Assembly (NCBI GenBank): GCA_946811695.1
Contig: OX328123.1
Span: 45,572,517-45,636,516 of the forward strand
DNA length: 64,000 nt
From: Gonocerus acuteangulatus
Lineage: Eukaryota; Arthropoda; Insecta; Hemiptera; Coreidae
Direction of reading: 5' to 3'
The notes beneath the pieces are model-generated. The model was not told where the DNA came from. It made no database searches and saw nothing but the letters and a program-made list of their open reading frames with translations. Positions 12,526 through 23,970 of the stretch are shown here, one piece after another (the stretch's first letter is position 1; each line of letters starts with the position of its first letter). The position numbers and the translations under genes are program-made.

Positions 12526-15027
12526 AGCTGATGACCTAAAATCGTTGAGTGTCTTTGTCAAAGTTTAATAATGTCTCAGAATCATCCTGAGGAAATGTAA
12601 GACGGTGGTTAAAGAATGTTGCAGTCTTTTCAGAATTCTCCCCCAAAGCCAATCAGCTGAATATTTTATTTATTTCAAGAAAACGAAACCAGTATAATTT
12701 TATTTTTAGCACTTTCCCGAGTGCCGACTAGAATCTTTCACGTTTCAGAACCCATAGATCACATGTTTCGTAAACACGAAATACTTTATAATGAACAAAT
12801 TGTTACGGTACATACAATTAGACCTTTGAATCAGTTTTTTTAGGGAAATGACATTGTTGTCAGGCAACAATCTTCAAACGATACAAGACCATTGTTGACA
12901 CAATGTAATGACATATAAATGTATAATATTCCTATTAAGCCCTTTATATATCATAAATGCTAATGAAAAGCACACTAATTAGTTTAAAAAAATGGTGGAA
13001 ATGGAAAATTTATGACGTCATTTTTGGAATCAGCAGATGGCAAAATATCAGTAAAACGTGAAACTATTTGTTTAACAGCATCATTATTGAACAGTGTAAT
13101 TCGGAAATTCCTTTCAAAAAGTACTTTCAGCTTCGGGAAATAAAAATACAAATCAGACCCTGAAATAAAAGAAAACAAAGTTTCGCATAGATATACGCTG
13201 AAAAATGTGAAATGAAATCTCAAACCGAAGGAAGATCTCAGATAAACTCTATTCCATGCTCCATACATTTGTCAGAAAACTAGGACTGAACAAGCAGTCC
13301 AATCTTCTTTAAGGAAAAAAGAAACATAAAACAGGTTGTTTAAGAAGAGGAATCCCACATATCAATTACACAGAAAAAGTACCGTTTTTCGGCGAGATAT
13401 TTAATCCAAAACGTGCTATAGAAGACTTGAAAGCAAAAAAGGGTAAGAAGTCACTCTGCATCCTAAAAAAAAAAGGCCTAAGGATCAATAAAAATAAATT
13501 CTGCAAGCTGTTTTATTCTGTATTTTTATTTAATTGGGTTGAAATTAATATAATTTCGGTCTAATGAACTTTTATTCATTTATTTACCAATATTTGCAAG
13601 CTTTGATTTAAAATAAGTTATTGGGCCATTAAACTAACAAATGAGTTTCTAAAAAGAAATAAAATTAACTAGTAATTCTTATTTAGTAAACAAATAAGCA
13701 AAGTTATTTAAGTCACCACATAATATTGTTAGAATTAATTACACTGAAGTTAAAAATGATACCACTTAACGGTAATAAAGTAAATTGTGATATGTACTAT
13801 GAGGTTTCTACTTCCCCTGGTATTTCTTGGCTGGTAGAATTATGCCCGGAAGGGGTATTATGAGGGATAAATTAGACAGGGGCCTAGCACTAATGAAACA
13901 GCTTTGGGAAACTCCGAAAATGAAGGCACCTTAATTTTAAATTCTAATTTCGTCTTGCCTTCAACACCTACCCAACTATTTCTCGGCTTAAATTAAAAAA
14001 TAAAATCTAATTTAAATTCTTTTTTAAACTTTGTTTTACATGTAAGGCAATTGATTTTCTAATAATTTTATTGGTTTTGGGAATTCTATTGCATACTTTT
14101 GTATGCAGTTTTTTACTTTTGTATTATCAATTTTTTACGGTTTAAAGACCAAGGTCATCGTCTTAAATCAGAAATGCCGAAAATATTGAACTTCTATCTA
14201 CCATCTTTACTTATTATTATTTTTATTCCGTTTTCTGTTCACTCTGGACAACCTAATTGTTGCCAATACTGCCAAAACTGAATAAACTTCAAGAGCGTCT
14301 GCACCACAAGTACAAACTCACGCATTCACTTTCCATTAAGAGCATATCATGTAGTCCCAGTCTAAAATAATAATAATAATACTTTTGGGGTTCCCGTGGA
14401 TTTTCCTCTTATTAGAATGTGATTTTTTGGCCTCTTCATCGTTATCAGAGTTTTATCTTTCTTGTAAAGAAAAAAAAGTACTTCAATTTTTATGCTCTGC
14501 TTAATCCCATAATATCCATTACTATTTTCTTAGATCATTATGTTGTTGGTAGATGGAAAGCTTATGTTTTATAATAGATGGAAAGAATCTCCATGAGAAA
14601 TATTTAAATCTCACATCCCATCGTTCTTGAGATATTTACACATCTAGTCAGGCTACAAACAAACAACAAACAAATCACGATGTTTTAGTTAACTGGAGAT
14701 GAGGTATTTGACCGAGAACTATAGTAGACTTGCTAGCAAAAACTGCAATTGAAAGAAGCCTGCCTGACCTGAACAAAATATCATCAACTGGCTTATGCGG
14801 TATGACTGACAGACAGAATTGACTAATTATGAAAACGAAGTGCGGAAAATTAAAAATAAAACAAGAGCCTGGTCGGAAGAAATATTTACAAACTCACTCT
14901 TATTTAACTGAACGACGAAACAGATCTGTGTGCCCATGTTGTAACAGTTAAACTTATGCTTACTGACAGCAGATTACGTCACCCCGTAGCAGTTCCACAT
15001 GACTTACTGGCTGAAATAGCCTATACA
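12526..15027. other. No gene recognised; family A 3' fragment at 12718-12762
   Basis: AT-rich DNA. About 45 bp at 12718-12762 (-) matches the family A 3' module (GTGCCGAC ... CGTTTCAGAACCC). The line at 14600-14660 (CGTTCTTGAGATATTTACAC, then several AAACAAACAA words) looks like another interspersed-repeat end. The minus-strand frame 12984-13268 has no recognised domain. Confidence 0.5.
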
Positions 15028-15031
15028 TTAA

Positions 15032-16095
15032 CACGTTAAGTGCGGCTGCTGTTTATCCATACTTAAAGTTATGTAAAACTGAAGTTGAGCGTCCTCAAAA
15101 CCGATTTCTTTCAAATTTTGTACAATAACGTATTTTGATGCACTAAACACGAATCCGTTAAAAAAACAGTTCGCATTCAACTAGGAAAGAAGTTATGAGG
15201 TACTAAAGTTCACTGTTATGGGGGTTATGAGAGCTAATGTAAACAACTAAATTTGTCAACATGCGCATGCGCGCGTACGGAAAAGTTCGTAATAAAGAAG
15301 TTTAATTGAAATTTACCATCAATTATTTAAATTCACCAGCATTTATTTATTCACAACCATTTTTTTTTTTAAATAATGAAACACTCTTCACATTTCTTGT
15401 TTCGTTCATGAAAATTATTATATAACAGAAATCCCTAAATAATTAACTTATACCTTTATAATTATTAGTTCGTTCTAATTCGCGCCTGCTGAACTTTAAT
15501 TGTCAACATACTCTAATTTTATTAAAAAAAAAATAGCAATAAAGTTACACGAATTTTTTATTCTCTTCAAACGTTCTCATAAATATGAAGAGCGCTTGGA
15601 TTTGTGTCCACCGAACATCAAGTCTCAAGAAGAAGAAGAAAGCTAAGAAGGATGTCTAGGAAGATAAGAAGAATGTCTAGGACGACTTTTAGGCATACAT
15701 GCTATGCGTTTCCTCTCGCTACGCTCGCTCAAGAAGATAACAAAACCCAGGGGTGAGGATGCCCTTAAAATTGACAATATCTTTGAATAAATGGTTTATG
15801 AACATTTCAAATAAGAGTTCTCTGTTTCCCAATGTTACATACCTGCGCATGCGCGTGTTTACAAATACGCTGTTTACGCCTACTTTTATAACGTTCCTAA
15901 CAGTGAAGTTAGTGCTTCATAACTTCTTTCCTAGTTGAAAGTGAACTTTTTTTTTTAACGGATTCGTGTTTAGTGCATCATAATACGTTATTGTACAAAA
16001 TTTGAAAGAAATCGGTTTTGAGAACACTCAACTTCAGTTTTACCTAAAGTTATATATGGTGCATGCCCGCGGGGGCATGCACCGCAGTTAACGTG
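15032..16095. mobile_element. TTAA-flanked foldback element (piggyBac-mobilised type)
   Basis: Arms of roughly 240 bp at 15032-15275 and 15835-16095 are inverted copies (for example AAAACTGAAGTTGAGCG, TTTCAAATTTTGTACAATAA and AGGAAAGAAGTTATGA). The ends read CACGTTAA.TGCGG and are flanked by TTAA at 15028-15031 and 16096-16099. The right arm alone carries an 11-bp hairpin (GGTGCATGCCC ... GGGCATGCACC, about 16058-16083). The spacer has a short tandem of AAGAAGGATGTCTAGGA. No coding content. TTAA duplication suggests piggyBac-type mobilisation (inference). Confidence 0.75.
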
Positions 16096-16659
16096 TTAAC
16101 ATTAACTTACCTAAAGGCAATTAACTTTTTTTTTATTAAGGTGCTTTGATTACCTGGGTCATTAGCTCCAGGCAATTTACTTATATTCAAAAATATAAGG
16201 TCTTTCTCCGATTATACTTCTTATTTTTATACTTTTTATTTTTTTTTTTCCTACACGATTCCTATGAATATATTACGTTACGATATGTAAAATTCATTGA
16301 TATATATTAGTTGACTTCTAAAATATACTGCTAATGCAGTTTTATACATAACTAATAATATTACTGCATGATGTTTAAAAAAAAAAAAAAAAATAAATAA
16401 AAAAAAAAAAATTACTGCATGATACATTACTATTGAGTAAATCGCCAAAAGTATTGGTACTCTCAATAAATAAATCTGATAAAAATGATTTTGACAAACC
16501 ATGAGCTCCATCATTAGATCAGGGCCGAAGTTTAACATCAGCATAGCCAGGGAATTGATAATTGAAAAAGGTTTATTTATTATGAACCTTCTGGTAAAGT
16601 ATCAAACGAATGAATGGTTTTTTTATTATTATTTAATTTTATGCAGTTATTACATTTTT

Positions 16660-16662
<3 letters not shown>

Positions 16663-16710
<48 letters not shown>

Positions 16711-16868
16711 GGGTTTCAACATCTGGGCTTTTAGCGTCAGGCTATCCACCTTTTATTATGCCTACAGCACATGGTCGGTCACCCATTGAGGTCCTGTTCA
16801 CACACGACGTTGCTAAACATCGGTGATCAACGGGAACTAAACTAGTTTAACATGACTATAGCCGTTGG
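16663..16868 (-). mobile_element. 5S rRNA-derived SINE (SINE3 type), copy 1
   Basis: Minus strand, from about 16868: CCAACGGCTATAGTCATGTT, TTCCCGTTGATCACCGATG, TTTAGCAACGTCG and CAATGGGTGACCGACCATG, which follows a 5S rRNA from its 5' end through box A, intermediate element and box C. A short body (AAAAGGTGGATAGCCTGACG, then CTAAAAGCCCAGATG) follows, ending in a poly-A of about 45 (poly-T at 16663-16707 on the plus strand). This is a SINE, not a 5S gene: the 3' part is replaced and a tail is present. Confidence 0.85.
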
Positions 16869-18434
16869 TTTTATGCAGTTATCCTACGAAAAAAAGGTAC
16901 CTATATTTATGGTCAAGTTGAGACAAATATTTAATCGTCAGTATAGTAAGAGTAATAAAAATAAGCAAATTCTACTATGAAGTGCTGCAAGAAAACGTGA
17001 TAATGCCGCTACTGAATTGACTGTCAAATACATCAATTTCGGGACATGCTGAATCACATGGAACACTGTGCTCTTAATTGCTTTGAAATTAAGCTCTCTC
17101 TGATTTCTAAAGGTCTTTCTGTGACAATTGAATACTTAATTACTATGCTTTATGTACCAAATTACCGATAAGTCGCCATGTTTTAATATCCTTAGCCAAA
17201 TCATTAACAGATGGAACACAATTATAATGATTTGGATGGAATTATAATTTCAGCAAAATACACCATTGTTGGCAACGCCTTCACGCATTTTAACCTGTTA
17301 GACATTCCTCGATACTCAATGGGGAAAGGAATACGTAAATCAATCTTGTTCCGTTAAGTTGATCAGTAGAAAATATCGGGCAACTAAAAGTCGTTATTAT
17401 TTTTTTTGCAAATATTAAATGTATAAATTCAAACTTAATTTTAACTAACATATATTTTTTACGGCGAAACGACACACAGTGGAATTTTTAACTGATATAA
17501 CTAGACAAAATTCAAAAAAAATCGTTTAAAAAAAAAAAAAACTAATTGCACCTTGCAGTATTTTCTTAGATAGCATGTAGATTACAAAACAAGAATAATT
17601 CGGCTCAAATATGCCTACATTTAGGGATTCCGGCTAGTTTACATTAGGGTCTTGACTTGCCACAAAGTTCAGTACTCCATCTTTAAATGAATACTGTAGT
17701 TAAAGAACTGTTTTGTCAGTACTACACATTTATTTCCTATTTCAGAATGGTAAGTATATTCTTCTTTCATTTTTGCTTTACCCGATGAAATTTGTAATAC
17801 CCTCATTGGTACGTTATTGCAGGGGAGTACTTTTGCTGCCCGGCCTCGTCCGGCATAGTTTTAATTTTTTCTTATTGATCAATGAAGTATTGACAAGGAA
17901 ATACAAGAATTAGCTGCCAGAATCTGACTATTTATTAATGATAACTGGTTTTCAGAAAACATGACCAAAACGAAAAGGGACATTTTCAAAGTTTGGATCT
18001 TCAAAGTCCAAACAGAAACTTGGCATGGTGTCAGAGAAAGCATTAGAGACAAAGAACAAGGATATTAGAAGATTCAGACAGCACGAACATTTTCTCGGCT
18101 ATCGAATTTTGAAGATTTATTTCATTGTTTATTATATTCGAGCGATCCGTATGTGTCTAGTATTAGTGCAGATAATTGACGACTTAAGTTTCATCCCTTC
18201 CCAGATGAAATAATTAATTTGTTGAATGAACCGTTTACTAAGAATGACTTAATACTTTTAATAACTTAATTTTGATAATAAGAGTATATTTGGTCTATGG
18301 TCACGTTGCTCTTTTGTTGCTGCCTTTGGAAAAGTTCAATAATTTATTAAAAATATATAATAATAACAAAAGTAAATTTTTTTTTTTTAAATTAGATTAG
18401 AGGATTTGTGTTAATACTTAAAACGTAATAAAAA
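16869..18434. other. No gene recognised
   Basis: AT-rich sequence with short open frames that carry no known motif. GTATTGACAAGGAAATACAA at 17889 resembles a word near 43749, a weak hint of another dispersed repeat. Confidence 0.5.
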
Positions 18435-18703
18435 TCTATAGAACTGGCGAATAAGGCGGAAGGTCAATAAAATTACGCCACACACTTTCACACTTTTTAT
18501 TTCTCTTCCTAGACTAGGGGAGTCTAGACGAGGCCCTGCTAGTGGAAGGTTCTATTCCTCCAGTTGAGGCTGAATTCAAGTTTTAAGTATGTTCCCCTGA
18601 AGAGGCACCAAAAAGTTGCGAAACATGTAGGGAAGAGAAATAAAAAGTGTGAAAGTGAGTGGCGTAGTTTTATTGACCTTCCGCTTTATTCGCCAGTTCT
18701 ATA
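18435..18703. mobile_element. Inverted-repeat remnant of a Penelope-like element end
   Basis: Arms of about 75 bp at 18435-18513 and 18631-18703 are inverted copies (for example TAGAACTGGCGAATAAGGCG against CGCTTTATTCGCCAGTTCTA, and CACTTTTTATTTCTCTTCCT against its complement). The loop holds a hammerhead-like core next to the right arm. Partial inverted copies flanking a hammerhead are typical of Penelope-like insertions. Confidence 0.6.
18592..18634 (+). ncRNA. Hammerhead ribozyme-like motif, Penelope type
   Basis: TTCCC, CTGAAGAG, stem II GCA...TGC, GAAA, C-AT-G, TA, GGGAA. CTGANGA (18597-18603) and GAAA (18620-18623) are the invariant strands. TTCCC (18592-18596) pairs exactly with GGGAA (18630-18634) as stem I. 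Stem III is minimal (one C-G pair around AT) and TA before GGGAA fits the NUH cleavage position, as in minimal type I hammerheads described for Penelope-like elements. Stem II is short, with one extra G. Confidence 0.55.
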
Positions 18704-18879
18704 TATTTGAGCTAAGGGTCATTTAATGAATAAGTAATAAAAATCGTTTTTTTTTGCTGAAAAGGTCAGAAATGAACGGTAAGAATTTATTTCCAAACCC
18801 TAAAATGGGGATATTCGAGATCAGCAAGTCATTTCCTATAAGAATCCGTGATAAAATAATTTTGTCCAGCTAGATCAGT

Positions 18880-19050
18880 TAAAAATACCACTGTGCGACA
18901 TATAGGCAGTACTATCGGGCACTATATACATAAGTTGCTACCTTTCCTAAACACCCATGGTAAAGCAGGGAACATCTTTAGGGGGCGCTGAAAAAACAAC
19001 GGGGCTGGAACCTGGATGAGAATAAAACGCGTTAGCCACAGGGAGGCCCT
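18880..19050 (-). mobile_element. tRNA-headed SINE, degenerate
   Basis: Minus strand: CCTCCCTGTGGCTAACGCG (A-box-like) and GGTTCCAGCCCC (B-box-like), followed by GCGCCCCCTAAAGATGTTCC and TGTTTAGGAAAGGTAGCAAC. The body aligns with 30305-30450, which is the same family, and the last part contains the core shared with the 5S-headed SINEs. Promoter boxes have drifted. Confidence 0.6.
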
Positions 19051-19236
19051 TAAAATTATTTATTATTCATTTCTTCATTATTCTTTTTTATTCCTAATTA
19101 CTCATAGAAATTTTCGATCAGAGGGTTAATCATTTTTTTTTTTTTTTGTAATTTTTTACACAAGTCCATTGTGAAAATGATAAAATATTTTAAAACAGTT
19201 ATTAACTTTAACACGGGTAATGTTTGATGGCTAGTA

Positions 19237-19325
19237 AATAGGATCAATAAAGATTTGAAAAAAAATATATATATATATATATTTTGTCATCAGTAAAATA
19301 CTTCGGAATGTTCTAAAAGCCTAGG
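19237..19325 (+). repeat. Family B-like 3' module, degenerate
   Basis: TAGGATCAATAAAGATTTGA resembles TAGGATCGATAAAGATTTGA of B1/B2, followed by a short (TA)n and GTCATCAGTAAAATACTTCG. A decayed copy of a related element end. Confidence 0.45.
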
Positions 19326-19877
19326 AATGTTATTTATAATTTATTTTTGAATTATATTGTATTTAATGTATTGAAGATGAAGCAGTATTTAATTTAATCA
19401 GTGATACTACACCTCCTATATAGTTTAAAATGTTTTTATTATAAGCAAATTCTTAATACTTTGACTTATATATAGTAATATATTCATCGTCTGTTGAAAG
19501 ATTTTTCTAAAGCAAAAAACAAATTTTTAGTTTGCAAGCATTTCAATTTGTTATCAATAATAAAATGAAATTGATAGTAATTGTAACTTGAATGTCCGAT
19601 TTAGAAAAGATTCTTGCTCTACCGGAGTGAGTCTCTAGGTTAATGCAAAGATATATATACAAATAGAGGGTGGTTTACCATTAGTTTTGATGAGTACACT
19701 GCTATGGCATTAAGGGGGCTGGAGGGGGGGGGGTAATGAATTAATTAATTACTCTCTGTGCTAATGCATATTTACATCTCCAATAGGGAATCCTCTTGTT
19801 TCAGTGCTCTGCTTTACTCAGTACAAATATTTAACAAAGTTTAGCTAATTCACAATTATTTTAATTAATACAGATTT

Positions 19878-20040
19878 CAGTCATCGGGCACAGCCTCGTT
19901 GAATGTAAAGGTTCCCGTTGATCATCGAAGTTAAGCAACGTCGGGCATCGCCAGTAGCTGAATGAGAGACCGACCACGAGCTGTTGGCATTATAAAAGGG
20001 TCGTAACCTGTAGATAGCCCTGCAATAATAGCGTTTTATG

Positions 20041-20077
<37 letters not shown>
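19878..20077 (+). mobile_element. 5S rRNA-derived SINE (SINE3 type), copy 2
   Basis: 5S-like head: CGTTGAATGTAAAGGTTCCC, GATCATCGAAGTTAAGCAAC (box A region), GTCGGGCATCGCCAGTAGCT (intermediate element) and GAATGAGAGACCGACCACGA (box C region). Body: AAAAGGGTCGTAACCTGTAG then ATAGCCCTGCAATAATAGCG. Tail: 37 A residues at 20041-20077. The head is clearer than in the 16.7-kb copy, the two bodies match, and both contain the core of the tRNA-headed SINEs. Confidence 0.88.
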
Positions 20078-20080
<3 letters not shown>

Positions 20081-20489
20081 AACTAATGAACGTTTTGAAT
20101 ATAGGGGCTATTTTTGTGTTAAAATGTCAATATTTTTGACTGTATTTAAGTAATATTATTTTATTCAAAAACAGTTTCATGACATTGATCTGTTATTCTG
20201 GGGAAATGCTCAAGGTGGAAAATGAGGTTTTCATAGAGAGTGTTTATAGGCAATGCATAGTATGGTAATGCGCAGGTATACTACTATGAGTTAGGTAATG
20301 ACAATATTATCTTGGTAATGACGATATCAGCTGGGCAATAATTAGTATAGGCTTGGAAATGACACCCACCATTAATTTTAAAATTTTATTTTAATATCTT
20401 GAGAACCATTTAACATTCGAAAAATAGGGTGAGGCAGTGGTACAAGTTTTGAACTTTGTAACGCAGTTTCCACGTTTTCTATATTATTT

Positions 20490-21154
20490 ACTAGCCGTTA
20501 CCCGGCGTGTCATCCTACGCCTACTTTCTGCATATAGAAAAGCGTAAATAAATTAGAAACCAAATAAGTATTATTAAAATCTAATAACACGAATCTGTAA
20601 CTGTTATGAACCCGTGGCCTCCCAACTGTGAGTCCTAGACGACTTTCGCCTAACCTCTAACACCCCCGTATCAAGATATACATGTATACCAAGTTTCGTA
20701 AAAATTGGTCTAACGATGTGGATTTGTATAAGGGACAAACAGACAGACAGCTGGTAGATTTTTTTGACCTAGCCTACGGCACTTCCCAGATTAAGATCTA
20801 CCTGTGTACCGAGTTTAGTCAAAATCGGACGAACGGTGTGGATATGTATAAGGGACAAACATACAGACAGACAGCTGGTAGACGTTTTTGACTTAGCCTA
20901 CGACACTCCCCAGATTAAGATCTACATGTGTACCGAGTTTAGTCAATATCGGACGAACGGTGTGGATTTGTATAAGGGACAAACATACAGACAGACAGCT
21001 GATAGATTTTTTTTACCTAGTCTAGGAGATTTCTCGTATCAAGACCTACCATTATTCCAAGTTTGTTCAAAATCGGTCAAACGGTGTAGATTTGTATAAG
21101 GAACAAACAAACAGAAAAACAGACAGACACGTGATTTTTATATATATAGATTAA
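20490..21154 (+). mobile_element. Family C repeat with about 150-bp internal tandem units
   Basis: Starts ACTAGCCGTTACCCGGCGTG and ends TTTTTATATATATAGATTAA. Three to four units of about 150 bp each contain a CAAAATCGGACGAACGGTGT type line, GGATTTGTATAAGGGACAAA and (CAGA)n, then a line starting TTTTTGACCTAGCCTA. Open frames at 20682-20891 and 20836-21099 only reflect the tandem units. Similar ACTAGCTGTTACCC ... CAGACAGACAG elements are widespread in arthropod genomes; the class is not settled here. Confidence 0.7.
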
Positions 21155-21617
21155 GTTGTCGCGGCTAGGCGATTCGCCTTTTAACACGCATTGAAGATAC
21201 AAGGAAAATATAAAAATACCATATTTCTTTCATTTCAACATGTGAATAATGTCAGGTATTATTACAGCTCTTATATCTAAGTTACAATAGTTTGTATGTC
21301 TTTAATTAACGTTCGTTATGGGCTTGGAATTGATTGTACAAGAGTTCTTCCTTTTTACTAATGTGAATCTGAATTTTCCTAAATGGAGTTGCGGTGTCGA
21401 AACGATAGAACAGGCCTTCAAACGGACCTAAACAATAACTTGGAGATCCTTCAGAAGTAATCTGATATGGAGGTACTCATCACCTAAGTAATGGAGTTCT
21501 GAGTAGTATGTACATAGCTCTTCGATTTGTGATAGCCAGTTTTACTTTGTTTAATCTAATTTATCTAGACAAAATGAATATATCAGTGTATATATGTCTG
21601 TTTACCTTCTAATATTC
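21155..21617. other. No gene recognised
   Basis: AT-rich sequence between the family C repeat and the piggyBac derivative; nothing identifiable. Confidence 0.5.
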
Positions 21618-21621
21618 TTAA

Positions 21622-22599
21622 CCCTTAATTAGTGGCGGCGTGTCATATTGACCCGAAGGTATTTATTAATTCGATTTTTTCTTTTTAACTCATTGTAATT
21701 GTCTTCCCTATCCATTGTAATCTCCTAGAACTGTTTTCTTCAAGTTTCAGTATTAGTGACATCTTCGTTAAAGGAGTATTTCTGTGTCTATTTGACTATT
21801 TGACCCGAGGCCACTGTTTGCGTACTAACACTTGAGGCCATTATGACCCGACGCCAGTGTTTACGACCTAAAATTTGTAGGACGTAATTTACTGTTTTTA
21901 AAGTATTTTTATTCTTCTTAATAGTTAAATTTAAATGATTTAGTACTTTTGAGGAAATATTGGTGGAATTCGATAGACAGGAATGTGGAAAAGAGGAATA
22001 AGTTGGAGAAAGCGGTACAAATGAAGGGGGATACGTAGTTCATCAAGAATTATGGCATATGTTCGTAGCAAAGTCTTTTTCTACCCAGGCCTCTTAAACA
22101 AAAGATTAAGATATGTATGGAAGAACAAGGTTTGATGGTTATGCAGCCAGGAAATGAAGATGAAGCAGGAGAAAAGCAGAAAGAAAAGGAAAATGCGTAG
22201 TTTTTGTCCTTCCACTAAAAACAATAAAAATCCTTTATTTTATGACACATGTGGCAAATGTGTGTGTATGGACCATTCCTCACTTGTTTCCAATTATCGT
22301 AAGCCTTAAGTTTTATTATTTTTCGTTATTGACTGAAAACTATATAAATTTTTATTTTGTAAACAAACAACGCCGTCATTTTCATACCTTCCATACAGGA
22401 CTATTTTTTCAACGATTTTTTTATGTAAATTTTTATAACTATTGTATTATTTTAATAAATTACATATATTTGAATAAATATTTGTGTTTACAATTACTTT
22501 TTAAAATTACATTACCAAAAAAAAATCAATTTAAAATTCGGGTCACTGGTGACCCGACGCCACTAGTTATGGAAGAAAAAGCACGCCACTAACTAAGGT
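21622..22599 (+). mobile_element. piggyBac deletion derivative
   Basis: TTAA at 21618-21621 and 22600-22603 flank ends CCCTTAATTAGTGGCGGCGT (left) and ACGCCACTAACTAAGG (right). Subterminal words GACCCGA(C/G)GCCA recur near 21651, 21804, 21849 and 22552. Most of the transposase is gone, but the C-terminal cysteine-rich domain is readable (22193-22309). Confidence 0.85.
22193..22309 (+). pseudogene. piggyBac transposase C-terminal cysteine-rich domain
   Basis: The plus-strand frame gives MRSFCPSTKNNKNPLFYDTC followed by GKCVCMDHSSLVSNYRKP and a stop. The spacing C-x(13)-C-x2-C-x-C-x2-H with KNNK in between fits the zinc-binding cysteine-rich domain that piggyBac transposases use to bind their end repeats. 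It is the last about 40 residues of the protein, with a natural stop. Upstream the frame is broken and the catalytic region has been lost. The element could move only with a transposase supplied from elsewhere. Confidence 0.8.
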
Positions 22600-23128
22600 T
22601 TAAGGAAGGCAGATTGGTCCTGGATATTATTGGGATCAATGCAGCCACTAAAGCGAACCGCAACCCCCAGTACCAGTATCGTTTCAGTATATTGGCTAGT
22701 TTTTCTTAGAGAACTTTTCGTGGATCCAAATCTTTATTACTGAAGTTTAAATGGTACCTAAGTTCTCGAATAGAAGCCCTCCAGTAACACTCTCTGAAAG
22801 TAGGAAATGCTAATGGATTGGGTTCTGGAGAAATGAGATGACCAGGGAGAGAGTGTTAGCTGCGAACCTTGTTAAAGAGAATACATTGGGCATTGACCTT
22901 TGCGTAACATTCCCAGATACATTAGCCCCGCTCAGGAATTCCGTTATATCATACTTGAACACGCTCGAGCAAACACTTCAGACTTCAATATCTACCAATC
23001 AGACTTCAATATCTACCAATGAGCAATTGTCTCGAAATTCAGGTTGGCAATTTAAACACTGGAGGATTAAACTTTAATCTCGAAAGATTTGTTAAATAAT
23101 GAAATGTTAACTAGCTGATTTACTCTAT

Positions 23129-23970
23129 ATGTTTAAGGGTACTTACAAAGTGGAGCGTAGAGAGATGCCAAAGAAAGAGCTTAGCAAAGAAATCAAACAA
23201 GTGAGGTTAAAGGAATGTACACGGAATGGACCAGTTGGCAAAGTAGAGGGCATAGCAACGATTTCAATACTGTTGGCATATATACGATTTCTATACAGTT
23301 GGCATAGCAACGTTTTTCGCGATGTTCTTTGCTCTATCTACGCTCCACTATGTAAGTAGCTTAGTAAATAGAGCAAAGAACATAGCGAAAAACGTTGATA
23401 TGCCGACTGTGTAGAAATCGTTTCTGTGCTAACTGTATTGAAATCGATCCTATATTCTCTACTTTGCTAACTGGTTCACTTTGTGTACATTCCTCTAATA
23501 TCACATGTTTGATTTCTTTGCTGTGCTGTTTGCTCTTTCTCTTTGCCCTCTCCATGTGTTTGTAGTCTTAGGGTACTTACATAGTAGAGCTTAGATAGAG
23601 CAAACAACATAGCTGAAAACGATTTAATGCCAACTGTATAGAACTCGTTGCTGTGCCGACTACATTGCAATCGTTGCTATGCGCTCTATTTTGCACGCTT
23701 ATCCACTCTGTTCTTTTCTTTAACATCACATGTTTTATTGCTTCGCTATGCTCTTTGTTCTCTCCAGTCTGTTTGTAGCTTTAGGGTACTTTCTTAGAGG
23801 AGCGAAGATAGAGCAAAGAACATAGCGAAAAACGTTGCTATGCGAACTGTTGAAATCGTTGCCATGCCCTCTACTTTGCAAAAGAGAAAGAGGAAAAAGG
23901 ATTTCAAATTAGTTGAACATAGCACCGATTTTCGCTATGCTCTTTGCTTCTAGCTCTCTCTATGCTCCAC
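23129..23970. repeat. Cluster of inverted and tandem repeat units
   Basis: At least four units of about 200 bp share GGGTACTTAC, GTGGAGCG, GATAGAGCAAAGAACATAGC and GAAAAACGTTG. The first unit is a palindrome (GTACTTACAAAGTGGAGCG at 23139 against CGCTCCACTATGTAAGTAGC at 23341); later units run head to tail (starts near 23355, 23573, 23783), each ending with a CATCACATGTTTGATT-type block. Open frames across it (23129-23359, 23361-23555, 23476-23670) are by-products. Probably MITE-derived, superfamily unknown. Confidence 0.7.

Noticed and set aside
18435..18703. Rho-independent style terminator or CRISPR-like repeat
   Set aside because: Eukaryotic context, arms of about 75 bp in inverted orientation with a single spacer; fits a Penelope remnant.
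19878..19990. Possible 5S rRNA gene
   Set aside because: The 3' part of 5S is replaced by a SINE body and a poly-A tail; a second, diverged copy has the same structure.
20682..21099. Overlapping frames resembling a repeated protein
   Set aside because: They follow the 150-bp DNA repeat units of family C, which lie in different frames and occur in non-coding copies.
20836..21099. CRISPR array suggested by regular repeats
   Set aside because: The repeats are 150-bp minisatellite units without unique spacers.
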